Shown here: positions 43,000-54,209 of the stretch, in pieces
Layout: each line of letters starts with the position of its first letter
Position numbering within the stretch: position 1 is the first letter of the stretch
Assembly (NCBI GenBank): GCA_963969495.1
Contig: OZ018319.1
Span: forward strand, 204,833,405 to 204,897,404
Direction of reading: 5' to 3'
DNA length: 64,000 bases
Source: Ceratothoa steindachneri
Lineage: Eukaryota > Arthropoda > Malacostraca > Isopoda > Cymothoidae
The notes under the pieces: generated by a model
What the model saw: the letters and a program-made list of their open reading frames with translations, nothing else
Told to the model about the DNA's origin: nothing
Database searches by the model: none
Made by a program: the position numbers and the translations under genes

Positions 43000-44400
43000 G
43001 AAAAGAATTTCTATAACTAATAATAGTTAATAAGTTTTCCATCATATCACAGATCAGAACTATTTTTATTTTTTTTTAGTTTTCTCAAAATGCTGAATCA
43101 CGTAACCAGAAATACTTAACTATTATTAAAAAATAATTCATAATTTACATTTCATAATTACACCAATTTATTTAAAAAAAAACACGTTACACGACAAGTG
43201 TTAACTAATTTGACATTACGATTTTCAATATAATTTATAGTACATTCTCGCAAATTAGTGATGTCACGTTTTTCAAAATGTTTCGAACAATGGGAAGTTA
43301 TCTATGATATAATTATTTGTATGGTTTAGAAATAGTCGAAGAGTTTTGGATTACTGCCGCGAGGCTTTGCTATGATGTGTTGTCAAGTAATAATATTTTC
43401 CATATCACTTGGAAAATTAATTATAAGGAAAATATAAAAAATAACCAATATTAATGCGAATATTTTTGTGATGTCAATCATTTAAAATTAAATAAATATA
43501 AAAAGTTAATTAAGCTGATTTGAAGCAAACCCATTTCAAAATGTTTCGACACTACTTCTTGAAATACCGCAATGACGTAAAGAAATTACTAAATTTAATA
43601 AATTTTATTATTAAATGCCCTATCTAGTTAATTAATAACTAATATACCGAAATAATTCATTTCTAATTAAATAATTATATATTAAATTGTCATTGAACGA
43701 AATTTAGTATAACTGCGGTATGACTAATTGCAGCAAATGTATTTAAAAATTACATCCATTAAATTTCTTGAAAAGGCCATCTTTTACAATCAGTAATAGT
43801 TAACTAAATTTATAAGATTTCTACATGTGATAATTGAATTAAAACTCGTAATAAGGTAATTTACACAACCAGTAGCGGTTAACTATTTTTCATAAAATTC
43901 ACATTGAATAATTGAATGAAATTACACAAAATGTTACTTTCCATAACCAGTAGAAGTAAATTTGATATAAATTATAACTTTCATCCAATAATTAACTTAA
44001 TTAAATCTCTCTAAATATTTCTCACTACCAGTAATAGTTAAAAAATTCTACATCATAATTTTCACAGATATTTATCATCTAATAACTATATGATCTTAAT
44101 CCCTTCCAAAAGTACATACGAAATTACACAAAATGTTACTTTCCATAATCAGTAGAAGTAAATTTGATATAAATTATAACTTTCATCCAATATTAACTTA
44201 ATTAAATCTCTCTAAATACTTCTCACTACCAGTAATAGTTAACAAATTCTACATCATAATTTGCATGGATATTTATCATCTAATAACTACATCATGTTTA
44301 TCTCTTCCAAAGGTACTTACTACAATCAGTAATAGTTAGCTTTCCGTCATAATTTTTACAAACTGCTTAATAACTTATTAGGATATGTCAGAGCTGTGAG
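43000..44400. repeat. AT-rich repeat region with CAGTAATAGTTAA motif
   Basis: CAGTAATAGTTAA or close variants recur about ten times at 80-120 bp. Within it, 43921-44122 and 44123-44320 are two adjacent copies of a 202-bp unit that look about 90% identical by eye. No coding frame is present. Confidence 0.75.
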
Positions 44401-45264
44401 TTTAAACATAATAAACAAATTTTTAGGCTCCATAAATAAAAACTGAATTATAGTGAATAGATAATTAACCCTCCAATTTTAATCCGGTTTTAGAAATAAA
44501 ATCGTGTTTAAGAAGAAATCAGTTGCGTTTTCTTTTCCTGACTGGTCTGCCAATAGCTGTAGAAGCAATTTAATTTGATTTCAATACTGCGTTTGATTTA
44601 ATACTGCATACCTTATTGCTAAAGAAAGCTGCGTTTCATGATATTCCATCAAATTGATTGAATTTGATTTATTATTGAATGAAATTCCGTGATATCAGAA
44701 TGTGGAAATGTAGCTATTAGCAGTGGATCAGGGCTCGTTTGAGACATCCACTCTGGTTTAGAAATATGACGATGATTGATTTGCACAGTACAACATCCGA
44801 GTTCGTATACTCTGAGTTGATTAAAGATATTTAAATTGTGGTTTGACCAAAATAAAGCTATTAAATTTTTAACGTAAATGTGAAACTAAGTGGCCCAACT
44901 TTGAAATAATGCATATATTTTCTTAGAAGAATTACCTTAAATGGGTCATTTCACCTGCCTCTCTCACTATTTACTTATAACTCCACTATTCTTTGGACAG
45001 ATTTAGATAAAACGTGTACACTTTAAAGACGTTTTTACTTAGTTGAATTTAAAAATATTATTTAAATTGTACTGCAAATGTCTAATTACCGGTTTCTATG
45101 TGATTGCCGGAATTTTTAAGTACTTGATTCGATCTTTCTTTAAATTTTAAGCAAACCTTCTATCACATTTCCACGGTTATTTATTTCAAACTTCTAATCC
45201 TAATTTTAAGTTTAAGAATATTTGTATGTATGGTATCGTATATTTTCAATTTAATTAATCATCA
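44401..45264. other. no gene recognised
   Basis: AT-rich, no ORF of 60 codons, no recognisable repeat. Confidence 0.45.
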
Positions 45265-45960
45265 TAAAAAAATACCTTGCAATAGAGCAGGAGAATACGG
45301 TAGCCATGACATATTAGGTGATACATGATCAATCCAACTTTCAGGTAGATTTTAATTTAACCATTGACAAATTTTCCATATCCAATGAAGTGGATCATCA
45401 TTATGCATAAATATGAGCTCATTACTAACATCACTTAGACTTTGGTCAACATTTTTGTTGTAGCATTGTAAGATGGTTTATCCTTGCGATGTTCTCAGGA
45501 AAAAATAGCTCCCACAAATGCTACCTTTCCAAATAGCAAATAGAACCTATACAGTTGTTCTTGATAACTATAGAGATCGTTCTCTTATCCATCTTGGGTT
45601 AGAATCAAACCTATGAAATTGATTATGTCGATTAATTCTGTTTAAGTGAAATTGGTTTTCATCAGACCAAAGTAATCATTGGAAGGTGTATATGATTTTC
45701 GTGCATACGTTCATCGGTTACCATTTGCAAAGATTTGCTTTATCTATCGTCACTATAAAGTCTGCAAAGTTGAAAGTATTCATGATTTTCTCATTTCTTA
45801 AAAATCTCTGAATAATAGAGTGTCCAATATTCATGACTAAAGCTGTTCCTCTCAACGATGGTTTTGTGTTAGGAGGAAAATGGTTCCAGAACAGCATTCT
45901 CATTTCTTCAGTTTGGCTTGTCCTTTTTTCTGCTTTTCTCTGTTCTGCCTATTTTTAAGC
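45265..45960 (-). pseudogene. mariner/Tc1-superfamily transposase remnant
   Basis: Minus-strand translation gives an HTH-side segment (GHSIIQRFLRNEKI), then WSDENQFHLN with the first catalytic Asp retained, NPRWI, FAIWKGSICGSYFF, a FMHNDDPLHW block corresponding to the FQQDGAPPHW region, then a WLN-NLPESWID segment and a SPAL end. Stops and frameshifts occur throughout. The combination of HLNG-type and GPYFF-type motifs separates it from the neighbouring mariner at 46.6 kb. No terminal inverted repeats were located. Confidence 0.75.
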
Positions 45961-46611
45961 CTACATTTTTTTATTTTTCTTCTGACTTTGACCCTTACAT
46001 TGTCCCATATTGTTTTTATAATGAGGTAAAATTGGAATTCTAAGAGGAACTTCTTTAATCAATTCAAATCAGAACTTTCTTTGTATGGTTCTAACGCTTT
46101 TTGTCTATCCGTACTATGGTTTACAATTTGCGAGCTCTGAATTTGTAAAGTCCATCTTTCTAAATTATGACTTTGGATTTATAAGCAAAAAAAATCAAGA
46201 TACAAGAAAATCAAAGAAAACTAACATTTTATATTATTGAAATTTCTAAGAGCATTTAGAGCTTTAAAAAAATTAACCCAAACCCAAACTTAATCCAATA
46301 CATCCACACTACCTTTACCTAAAAATAATTAAACACACTACAAACAAGCAACATTCTAAGCGAGACCCCTCCTTATTAAACCAGATCTGGCCACTTCACT
46401 ATACTACAACAAAACAATCACATAATAAAACTTGCCCAAAAGTTACTATCACCAGATGCAACTAAATCTCAGGCAAATTCCAAAATCTACTCATAAACTG
46501 CCCAAACCTCAGTTTGCAAAAAAGAACCCCGGTATAACTCAGTCCGAAAAAAATGTATTTTAAAATTTAAAAAAAATATCAAACAGATTATTGTTTGGAA
46601 AGGAAAAAAGT
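45961..46611. other. no gene recognised
   Basis: AT-rich spacer between two transposase remnants. It may contain the 3' end of the mariner at 46612 but I could not identify its inverted repeat. Confidence 0.45.
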
Positions 46612-46963
46612 TTACTTAAAGTAGCTGCCTTCAGTTTCCACTACAGCTTCAAGACGGCTCCGAAACCTGGCGCATGCATTCCTTACTTTGTCTCTAGGAA
46701 GATCTTCCAATACCTCCTCGATCTTGGCTACGAGCTTGTTTTTGATGTTGCAGGCACAGTGGTTGGTCTTTTTCTCAACCGCGCTCCACACATAGTAATC
46801 AATGGAATTCAAATCCAGGGAATTAGGAGGCCAGAAAGTGGCGCTAGTGAAGTGGTAGGAATTCTCCGACAACCACTTATTGTTTTCCCAGAGGTACGGC
46901 TTCGGGCCGCAACCCTGTCCAGCAGTTCCCAATAGCCGTCGGAATTATGCCTAAGACTCTAGT
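46612..46963 (-). pseudogene. mariner transposase, C-terminal half
   Basis: A minus frame of 106 residues contains KWLSENSYHFTSATFWPPNS, DLNSIDYYVWSAVEKKTN and DLPRDKVRNACARFRSRLEA, ending EGSYFK then TAA. This is the third catalytic Asp region and C-terminus of a mariner transposase. An internal deletion removes the QDSAPCHT block with the second catalytic Asp. The preceding residues (LLDRVAAR in another frame) show the chain continued upstream, but the next 1.7 kb is a tandem-repeat element. The N-terminal half is at 48646-49200. Confidence 0.85.
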
Positions 46964-48645
46964 AAACAAGGCGTGCTGCCAAATTCAGGTGCTCTCACTT
47001 ATTCTAATTTATGACTTAACGACTTATAAAACTTTCAATAATTCCTGGACTAACCTTAGGAGGACCTTAGCAATTATATCATTCTAAAAAAGAACAAAAC
47101 ACAACATAAAGGTTTGAAATTTCGTTAGAATCGACCGAATAGTTATCATGTTATTGCCAAATAATTCACCTGCTAACTTTGGGAGGACTTTGGCAATTAT
47201 ATCATTGGGAAGAAAATGTAAAACAACATAAAGGTTACAAATTTTGTTAGAATCGGCTAAATAGTTATGATGTTATAGTCAAAACAAAATAATTCCAGGG
47301 TTAACTTTGGGAGGACTTTGGCAATTATATAATTCAAAAGAGAATGTTTAACAACATAAGGGTTTCAAATTTCGTTAAATTGGCTAAATAGTTATGAAGT
47401 TATTGCCAAATAATATTTCAGCTAACCTTAAGAGAACTTTGGCAACTTTTTCATTTGAAAGAGAATGTAAATCAACATAAGAACTTCAAATTTCGTTGGA
47501 ATTGGCCAAATACTTATGAAGTTATTACAAAATAATTTCCAGACTAACCTAAGGAGGACCTTGGCAATTATATCATTCAAAATAGAATGTTAAACAACAT
47601 AAAGGTTTTAAATTTCGTTAGAATCAGACGAATAGTTAGGATGTTATGGCCAAAACAAAATAATTGCAGGGCTAACCTATGGAAGACTTTGCAATTATAC
47701 CATTCGAAAGAGACTGTAAAACAACATAGGGCTTTCAAATCTCGCTAGGATTGGCCAAATAGTTATGATGTTATTTCCAAATAATTCCACGGCTAACCTT
47801 AGGAAGAATTTGGCAAATATATCATTCGAGAGAAAATGTAAAACAACATAAGGGTTGCAAATTTCGTTAGAATTGGTGGATTAGTTATGATGTTATTGCC
47901 AAAGCAATATAATTCCAGGGCTGACCTTGGAAGGACATCGGCAATTATTATTTCGAAAGAGAATGCAAAACAGCATAAGGGTTTCAAATTTCGTTAGAAT
48001 CGGCCGAATAGTCATGATGATATTGTCAAATAATTTAAGGGCTAACCTTGGAAGGACCTTGGCAATTATATCATTGGAAAGGAAATGTAAAAGAACATAA
48101 GAGTGTCAAATTTCGTTAGAGTTGGCCAAATAGTTATGAAGTTGTTGCCAAATAATTCCCCGGCTAACCTTGAGAGTACTTTGGCAAATCATTCGAGGGA
48201 AAAAGTAAAAAAAACATAAGTGTTTCAAATTTCGTTAGAATTGGCCGATTAGTTAGATGTCATTGTCAAGACAATATCATTCCATGGCTGACCTTGGAAG
48301 GACCTCGGCAATTAGTATTTCGAAAGAGAATGCACAACAACATGAGGGTCTCAAATGTCTTTAGAATCAGATGAATAGTTATGATGTTATTGTCAAATAA
48401 TTCCCCGGTGAACCTTAGGAGGACTTTGGCAATTATATCATTCTAAAGAGAATGGTAAAAACATAAGGGCTTCAAATTTCTGTAGAATTGGCCAAATAGG
48501 TAGTCATGATGTTATTACCAAATAATTCCAGCGTTAACCTTGAAAGGACCTTGGCAGTTATATCATTCTAAATTAAATGTTAAACAACATAAAGGCTTAA
48601 AAAAAAGCTAAGCGAGGACTGACCGACCGAAATAGTGAGATATAG
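46964..48645 (+). mobile_element. interspersed element with about 13 tandem units, copy C
   Basis: Same outer blocks as 13309-13632 and 23215-23503: a start near AACAAGG with GGTGCTCTCACTTATTC and an end in GACCGACCGAAATAGTGAGA then TATAGAGTCA. Between them the core unit is tandemly repeated about 13 times with period 120-129 bp (starts near 47050, 47173, 47301, 47422, 47543, 47672, 47792, 47920, 48041, 48163, 48288, 48409, 48534). Long units carry an extra AAAACAAAATAATTCC-type segment. It interrupts a mariner transposase. Confidence 0.85.
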
Positions 48646-49200
48646 AGTCACCCGCAACTAAAAATGTCGTGCAACATGACATCATCTTGCCTGGAGAAAC
48701 ACCCAAATACCAACGCAGTTTGAAGGAATTTGGTCTTCATGATAAATGGAACGTCGCTTGGATTGTAAGCAAGCCACCTATAACTGCTAATGTTCTTCAA
48801 CCGGTCCTGGGTGAACTTACTTTCGTATGAGGAGAACCAGATCGTCACCGGCTCAACTAGAAGCTTCAGCTTGTTCAAGAGCATTTTTCCTTGGTCAAGC
48901 GGTTCTCCTTGGCCTTGGCTGTCAAAATTTGTCCCTCACACCTCTTGTACGAGTGGTAACGAAAGTTCTCATCCAGGGACAGCTAACAACTATTGATCTG
49001 GTGAAAGCCGGATTCCGCTGCTCTAGTCTCTCATCACCTCATCCTGAAGCTGTTGGGTGAATTCCAGTGTCCTGACGCAGTGAAAACGCCTGCGGTGTTC
49101 CTTTCTGCAGGCCACGGGTTCGTCTTCTCCGTTCCAGCTACCCATCTCACGTTTTGCAGCCTTTACAGTGTTAAAAGAGCATTGAATATCAGTTATGATA
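48646..49200 (-). pseudogene. mariner transposase, N-terminal half
   Basis: Minus strand, several frames: RKEHRRRFHCVRTLEFTQQL, QDEVMRD, then LLNKLKLLVEPVTIWFSSYE (canonical FSDE changed to SSYE, losing the first catalytic Asp), FTQDRLKN, then RWLAYNPSDVPFIMKTKFLQ and ALVFGCFSRQDDVM, ending at HDIF. It stops at the tandem-repeat element, and the chain resumes on the other side at 46963. The plus-strand frames at 48790-49370 are its antisense shadows. Confidence 0.85.
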
Positions 49201-49386
49201 GAGGCCTTTTAATAACTGGCGCGAATCATCATGATGCAGGAGGGTCACTCCCCAGACATTTACCTTCCATAGTCATTCAGGTGCTTTCCACTTCTCCCAA
49301 ATGCCGTTTACGGTTTACTGATACATCGAAATGTTCCCGAAAAAAAGACATTAAAAATAGTCAAATTTAGCCCGAACAGACAGAAA

Positions 49387-49388
<2 letters not shown>

Positions 49389-49440
<52 letters not shown>
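49389..49440. repeat. (AT)n microsatellite at a Penelope 3' end
   Basis: About 26 AT units lying immediately 3' (on minus) of the Penelope-like element. Confidence 0.98.
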
Positions 49441-49442
<2 letters not shown>

Positions 49443-49690
49443 AAGATAACGGTAAACTACAATATTTGAATCAAGATTTTATTTATAACTATCGGACCAG
49501 TTTTGGCAACGTGCCATTTTCAACTAATAATGAAGAAGCTAGGCAAGGAGCACAGAATATATAAGGTAAGACACATTCTAAACAAAATGAAACAGCAGGA
49601 AACAATCTGGAAAAGAAACACTCGAGTAAATCTGGCGTGAATGACAAGCTAAACAAAATGAAATGGAGCTAGAAACAATCTGGAGAGTTA

Positions 49691-50060
49691 CTAATCCCCA
49701 AAACGCACTACATCTGGGGGCTTATAGATACGATTGGCGACACTATTCGTTAGATATTTGTTAAAATTGTATTGCCCTTTAGATAATTTGGAATTATCAA
49801 CTTTGTTGATGATGATGGATTCCGTAATTCTCCTCTCAATATGATTGTTTGATTTATAAATGATTTTTGCATGGTTAAAATCAATTCTATGGTCGTGCGT
49901 TTGCATGTGCGTAAAGAGACTTGACGAATTTGTACACCTTCTGATATCAGCTAAATGTTCTTTCATCCTCTTATTAAAGTGGCCTGACTCTCCGATGTAT
50001 GATAATTTGCCATTATAGCATGGTATGCTGTAAAGTCTGGCATCAAGATTGATTGGGCAC
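49691..50060 (-). pseudogene. GIY-YIG endonuclease of the Penelope-like element
   Basis: Minus-strand segment beginning LYSIPCYNGKLSYIGESG, then FNKRMKEHLADIRRCTNSSS, LFTHMQTHDHRIDFNHAKII, RRITESIIINK and a final YKPPDVVRFGD before the stop at 49691. The GIY-like and YIG motifs, the conserved Arg and His, and the Glu in RRITESIII are visible, as in EN-bearing Penelope elements, where it nicks target DNA. The ORF from 49966 lacks its first part only because no ATG precedes it. Confidence 0.85.
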
Positions 50061-50349
50061 AGTCAAGTCAAGGATTTTCGAATGGTATTGGAATATTTAA
50101 ATGAAATATTTATGTTATTTCCGTTCGTATATGATTTTAGAGGAGCCAAAGCTAGAGCATGTAGAAAACTAATACATTTTTTAAAATAATCCCTTTGTGG
50201 TGTGGAGGTGGCATAGAAGTTATTTCGTGCTTTGGAATGGCATCTATTTATGAGGTGAATTGGATATTTTAGTTCAATAAAATTGCAAATAAGGTGGTTA
50301 ATTTCATCCTGAAGGAAGATTCGGTCGCACGTTCTATAGGCTCAGAGAA

Positions 50350-51485
50350 AGAGGGAAGAGTAACAAGGTCCATTCAAAGAGGGTACCTTTGGACTAGCAA
50401 TCGAGCGGGCACATGGCTGCTCAATTGTTTTGCGTCTCTAAACGGCCACTTTTCAAGACTTTTTGTCTAGTCTTGACTTGAACTGGTCAACAGATTCACT
50501 GTTGACAACTTCCACTAGAAGTGCGTTCCACTTACCGCAGATACTGTAAGTGGAAAAATTTCCACACAGATTGCGGTTGTAACGCTTCAGTTCAAGTTTG
50601 AATCCGTGATTGCGCGTTCTGTTCTCACTCAGTGTGAAAATATCCCGGTAGTCAACATTGTCGAACCCTCGAAGTATTTTGAAAACTTCGATGAGCTGAC
50701 CACGCAGTCTACGGGTTTCCAGCGAGAACAGATCTAATTCCCTTAGTCTATCCTCATAACTTTTATGTCGGATAGAGGGAATCAGCTTGGTTGCCCTGGC
50801 TTGTACGCGTTTCAACCTTGCGATATCCTTTCGAAACGAAGGATTCCAAAATTGTTCAGCATACTCCAGGTGCGGCTGAACGAGGGAGTTGTACAGACAA
50901 AGTACTATCTCCTTGTTACGGTATCCAAACTGGCGCTTTATGTAGCCTAACATCTTTTGGGCTTTCTTCTCTGCCTAGATGCACTGTTTCGAGAACTTGA
51001 GGGCACTAGTGATTGTTACACCCAAATCCTTCTCAGTGTCGGTGGATTCAATAGCAGTGCCCTTAAGGATATACTGAGGTGGGGGTTTCTGTGGTCGATA
51101 TGCATCACTTTGCATTTGTTCACGTTAAAAGGCATTTGCCACGTGTCCGACCACTCTCCAATCTTCCCAAGATCTTCCTGCAGGCGGGCAGTATTTCCAT
51201 CCTTTGCAACGTTCATACCAAGCTTGGTATCGTCGGCAAATTTGGAAATCTTGGCAACCATGTCACCGTCCATGTCGTTGACGTAGATGATGAATAGTAG
51301 TGGTCCCAGGACATAACCTTGAGGCACCCGGCTAGTAACGGGCACCCACTCAGAAGCATGTCCATTCACCACTACCCGTTGCCATCTGCCACTTAGCCAG
51401 TTCTCGATCCAGCCGGCTACTTTTCCGTCTATGCCCAGCGCGCGCACTTTCTGGAAAAGGCGGCGGTGTGGTACCTTAACAGGTA
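50350..51485 (-). mobile_element. 5'-truncated CR1-like LINE inserted in the Penelope element
   Basis: Minus strand: VPHRRLFQKVRALGIDGKV, WIENWLSGRWQRVVVNGHAS, SRVPQGYVLGPLLFIIYVND, SKFADDTKLG (catalytic FADD), then after one frameshift near 51040 TEKDLGVTITSALKFSKQC, an in-frame TAG, and the C-terminal region at 50453-50953 (LYNSLVQPHLEYAEQFWNPS, RVQARATKLI, RRLRGQLIEVFKILRG). Only about two lesions in 1.1 kb, so the insertion is young. The 5' end is cut just before the PHRRL motif, a usual LINE truncation. The same family, much older, is at 28885-36617. Confidence 0.9.
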
Positions 51486-51906
51486 TCTTAACGGAATTAT
51501 CATGTAGTGAGAAAAAATTTATGTAAGCATTTGAATTTGTAGGCTTTTGATAGACTGAGCACTGGATATAATTATTTAAACGGTGGATATTTACGTCTAA
51601 AAACGGTATAGAATTATTTTGTTCCCATTCTACTTTGAAGTTTATCGATGGGTGTAACGAATTCAGGTTGTTGAAAAATCCATTGAAATTGTTGTTGTCT
51701 ATGGGCATAGCCAACAGGATGTCGTCTACATATCGGAACCAGATAAGAGGTTGGGAATGGATCCTAGGAAGGAGGGTCATTTCATAGTTTTCCATAAATA
51801 GATTGCATAGGATGGGGAAAAGGGAGTTACCCATACTTAGGCCATATTTTTGGCGAAAAAACTTATCTCCAGTTGAAAATACATTATTAGTTACACATAA
51901 ACTCAC
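51016..51906 (-). CDS. chimeric 296-aa ORF: Penelope RT core joined in frame to LINE RT core
   Basis: A single open frame. Residues 1-143 are Penelope RT with YVDD at 60-62 and QKPTNSNAYINF near 120. Residues from about 145 are the CR1-like LINE RT from VPHRR, with VPQGYVLGPLL near 194 and FADD at 223-226. The join comes from insertion of the 5'-truncated LINE. It ends at a frameshift in the LINE. Neither RT is complete, so enzyme activity is unlikely and expression is unproven. Confidence 0.7.
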   Translation of the reverse strand: MSLCVTNNVFSTGDKFFRQKYGLSMGNSLFPILCNLFMENYEMTLLPRIHSQPLIWFRYVDDILLAMPIDNNNFNGFFNNLNSLHPSINFKVEWEQNNSIPFLDVNIHRLNNYIQCSVYQKPTNSNAYINFFSLHDNSVKIPVKVPHRRLFQKVRALGIDGKVAGWIENWLSGRWQRVVVNGHASEWVPVTSRVPQGYVLGPLLFIIYVNDMDGDMVAKISKFADDTKLGMNVAKDGNTARLQEDLGKIGEWSDTWQMPFNVNKCKVMHIDHRNPHLSISLRALLLNPPTLRRIWV

Positions 51907-52700
51907 TAATTTAATAATTTTAGGGATAGATAAAGGAAGGTTAATATCTAAATTGAGAAGAAATTTAGATAAACGTCAAGCTCTTCATCGACCGGGACTT
52001 TTGTAAACAAACTATTTACGTAAAAACTTAACAGGTTTTTACCACTGAGGTCAAGATTTTTAATTTGGGAAATAAGGGCTGATGAGTGGACAATATGTGA
52101 GTGAGAGATTTTACGCACCGCATTTGATAAGATTCCGGCCAGCCATTTGGATAGCTTATAACTATGGGAGCCAATGCAAGAGATAATTGGGCGTGATGGG
52201 ATACCTTCCCTATGTGTTTTCGGTAACCCGTACATGGAGGGAAGGAAGGGGTTGATTGTTTTAAAGTTTTTGATTAATTCATATTTGGAACCTAAGATTT
52301 TTAGAATGGGGTCATTAAAGGAATTCGTCTTGTTGTTCAGAGGAATAGAATTTACAATTTTATAGGTAGTGTTGTCACTTAAAGAGGTCATTTAATTTGT
52401 GCACATATTGAGTTTTATCCATCACAATAATTTGGTTAGTTTTGTCGGATTTTTTTTATTACAACGTTTTAGTCTTTCTGTAAAAGTTTTAAAGCGTTAA
52501 GTAACTTTCTGGGTATATTTTGATATTTAACATTAGCATTAGAATTAAAAACCCCGCAAAGATAACCACTGAGAAATTCACTATTAATCTCCACATTTTC
52601 ACTACATTTACTAAGGGACGCTGAATTATTCTTGAATATGAACTTTCGTTCTCATTTTCTAATAGTGATTCATTAAACCTACAACATTTAGCGGTGTTGT

Positions 52701-53710
52701 AGGTTTGTTTTGAGAAATGCCGAAGTCCAAATAAGTTTCTCAAGCTATTCGACAGCAAATAGTTAAATTTCATTCAGATGGATTATTATCCTATAGGACT
52801 ATTTTTGATCGAGCTGAATCACCTTATGCGCCAGCAGATTCTATAACTCGAAAGCATCACGAGTATCGAATCACCTTTAACTTGCCCAGAGCAGGTGCTC
52901 CTCGCAAGATTAACCATCGATCTCGACGTTACATCCTTTGATAGATAAAGAATAATTAAATGATTACTATTAAAGATCTACAAAGCGATCTGTAATTTAT
53001 AGGGACTAAAGTGAGTAAAATAATTATTAGAAGAGACCTTCATCGTAATGATCTGCAATAATTTCACTCTCCGCAAAAGTCCACCTTTTAGTAAAAAAAC
53101 GTGTAACGAACCGTTAAAATTTTCCTAGAGAGCATCTTGAAAAAGGAAGCAAATTTTGGAACAACGTTATATGGTCAAATGAGACTAAAATATAACTTTT
53201 TGGCCTGAGTGATGTTCGCCACCTTGAGAGGGGAGAAGAAAGTACCTATAGTCTGACGCACACCATCAGAACCATGAAACACGGGGGAGATAGTCTCATG
53301 ATTTGAGGTTGCTTTATTGCACATAGCACTGGTGTACTCCACATCATTGATGGAAAAATAGATAAGGCCACATATCAAACGATATGTAGGAAAAGCTGCT
53401 CCAGAATGCGAAAAAAATCCCACGGCGGACATCAATGGATATTTCAGGAGGCCAGCGATCATAGTGGTTTAAGAAGAGAAAAATAAACTTGTTTCCATGA
53501 CCAAGTCCATCGCTAGACCTCAATCCTATTGACCATTCGTAGCGAATTCTGAAGGCTTCAATCCGAAAGAGAAGACTGCAGAAAGATGCCTATTTGAGGG
53601 ATATTTGTGTAGAAGATGATTGCGGAAAGCTATCATCCTCAAAGCATCGTCTCGTCTTCGTGCTGTTATTGCAAACACAGGTTATAACACGATATATTAA
53701 ATGACTTAAA
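52701..53710 (+). pseudogene. Tc1-like transposase, full-length but broken
   Basis: Plus strand from an ATG at 52717: MPKSK, a stop, then VSQAIRQQIVKFHSDGLLSY (first helix-turn-helix), PRAGAPRKINHRSRRYI, TIKDLQSDL, GTKVSKIIIRRDLHRNDLQ (second HTH), then WSNETK (canonical WSDETK, first catalytic Asp changed to Asn), MKHGGDSLM, GCFIAHSTGVLHIIDGKIDK, and a SPSLDLNPID segment with the last acidic region, to about 53700. Multiple stops and frameshifts. Terminal inverted repeats were not located. Confidence 0.85.
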
Positions 53711-53892
53711 TTATTGGTTAAATAATTTTGTTACTTGGAAATTTTTGTTCATTAGCAATTATTAGATACAAAGAAAATATTTCTTCATCGTATTTATTCT
53801 GTTAAATTGTATATGTTTACTAATTGTACTGTTAGTTTTATAACCAGATGAATTCCACGAAATATAAGTGCACAAATACTTGTATCACCTCA

Positions 53893-53912
53893 TTCACTCT
53901 CTCTCTCTTTCT

Positions 53913-53970
<58 letters not shown>
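53893..53970. repeat. (CT)n(AT)n compound microsatellite
   Basis: A short CT run followed by about 28 AT units. Confidence 0.97.
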
Positions 53971-53974
<4 letters not shown>

Positions 53975-54209
53975 GGTTCTTCTTTTCTGAAGTTTTACTC
54001 CTCTGGAGCTTCCTCTGAGTAACAAGAAACGAAGAAATTAAAGGAAATGAAAAGAAAAGTCATAGACAAAGAAGAGACAAGGTTGTTTCGCGTGAAAATC
54101 ACGCATTTTACTTTTGTATCTGAATATCCTTTTATCTTTGTTAGTCTGATATTTGTTTCTATAAGGCGTTCAAACCGTTATTATTAATTATTCATATTAA
54201 TACTGGTGT
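53971..54209. other. spacer, no gene recognised
   Basis: A short region between a microsatellite and the 3' end of the minus-strand LINE remnant. Confidence 0.4.

Larger units (their letters stand above)
49441..52700 (-). mobile_element. Penelope-like element (RT plus GIY-YIG), interrupted by a LINE
   Basis: Minus strand, 5' to 3': IIVMDKTQYVHKLNDLF near 52400, the RT (LPSMYGLPKTHREGIPSRPI, CIGSHSYKLSKWLAGIL, SFYVNSLFTKVPVDE where the catalytic Asp is Tyr, YGLSMGNSLFPILCNLFME, FRYVDDILLAM, then VYQKPTNSNAYINFFSLHDN). The LINE insertion follows (51480 to 50350), then CDRIFLQDEINHL, LYSIPCYNGKLSYIGESGHF (GIY-YIG), and the endonuclease to 49691. The 3' untranslated region ends at (AT)n. Its 5' end meets the Tc1 element near 52700. 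Confidence 0.9.

Noticed and set aside
49053..49370. Plus-strand 105-residue ORF and neighbours at 48790-49060
   Set aside because: Antisense to the mariner transposase on the minus strand, where recognisable motifs lie.
52489..52773. Minus ORF of 94 residues taken as the Penelope N-terminus
   Set aside because: Its first about 20 codons are antisense to the Tc1 transposase that begins at 52717, so it crosses an element boundary and is not a natural protein.
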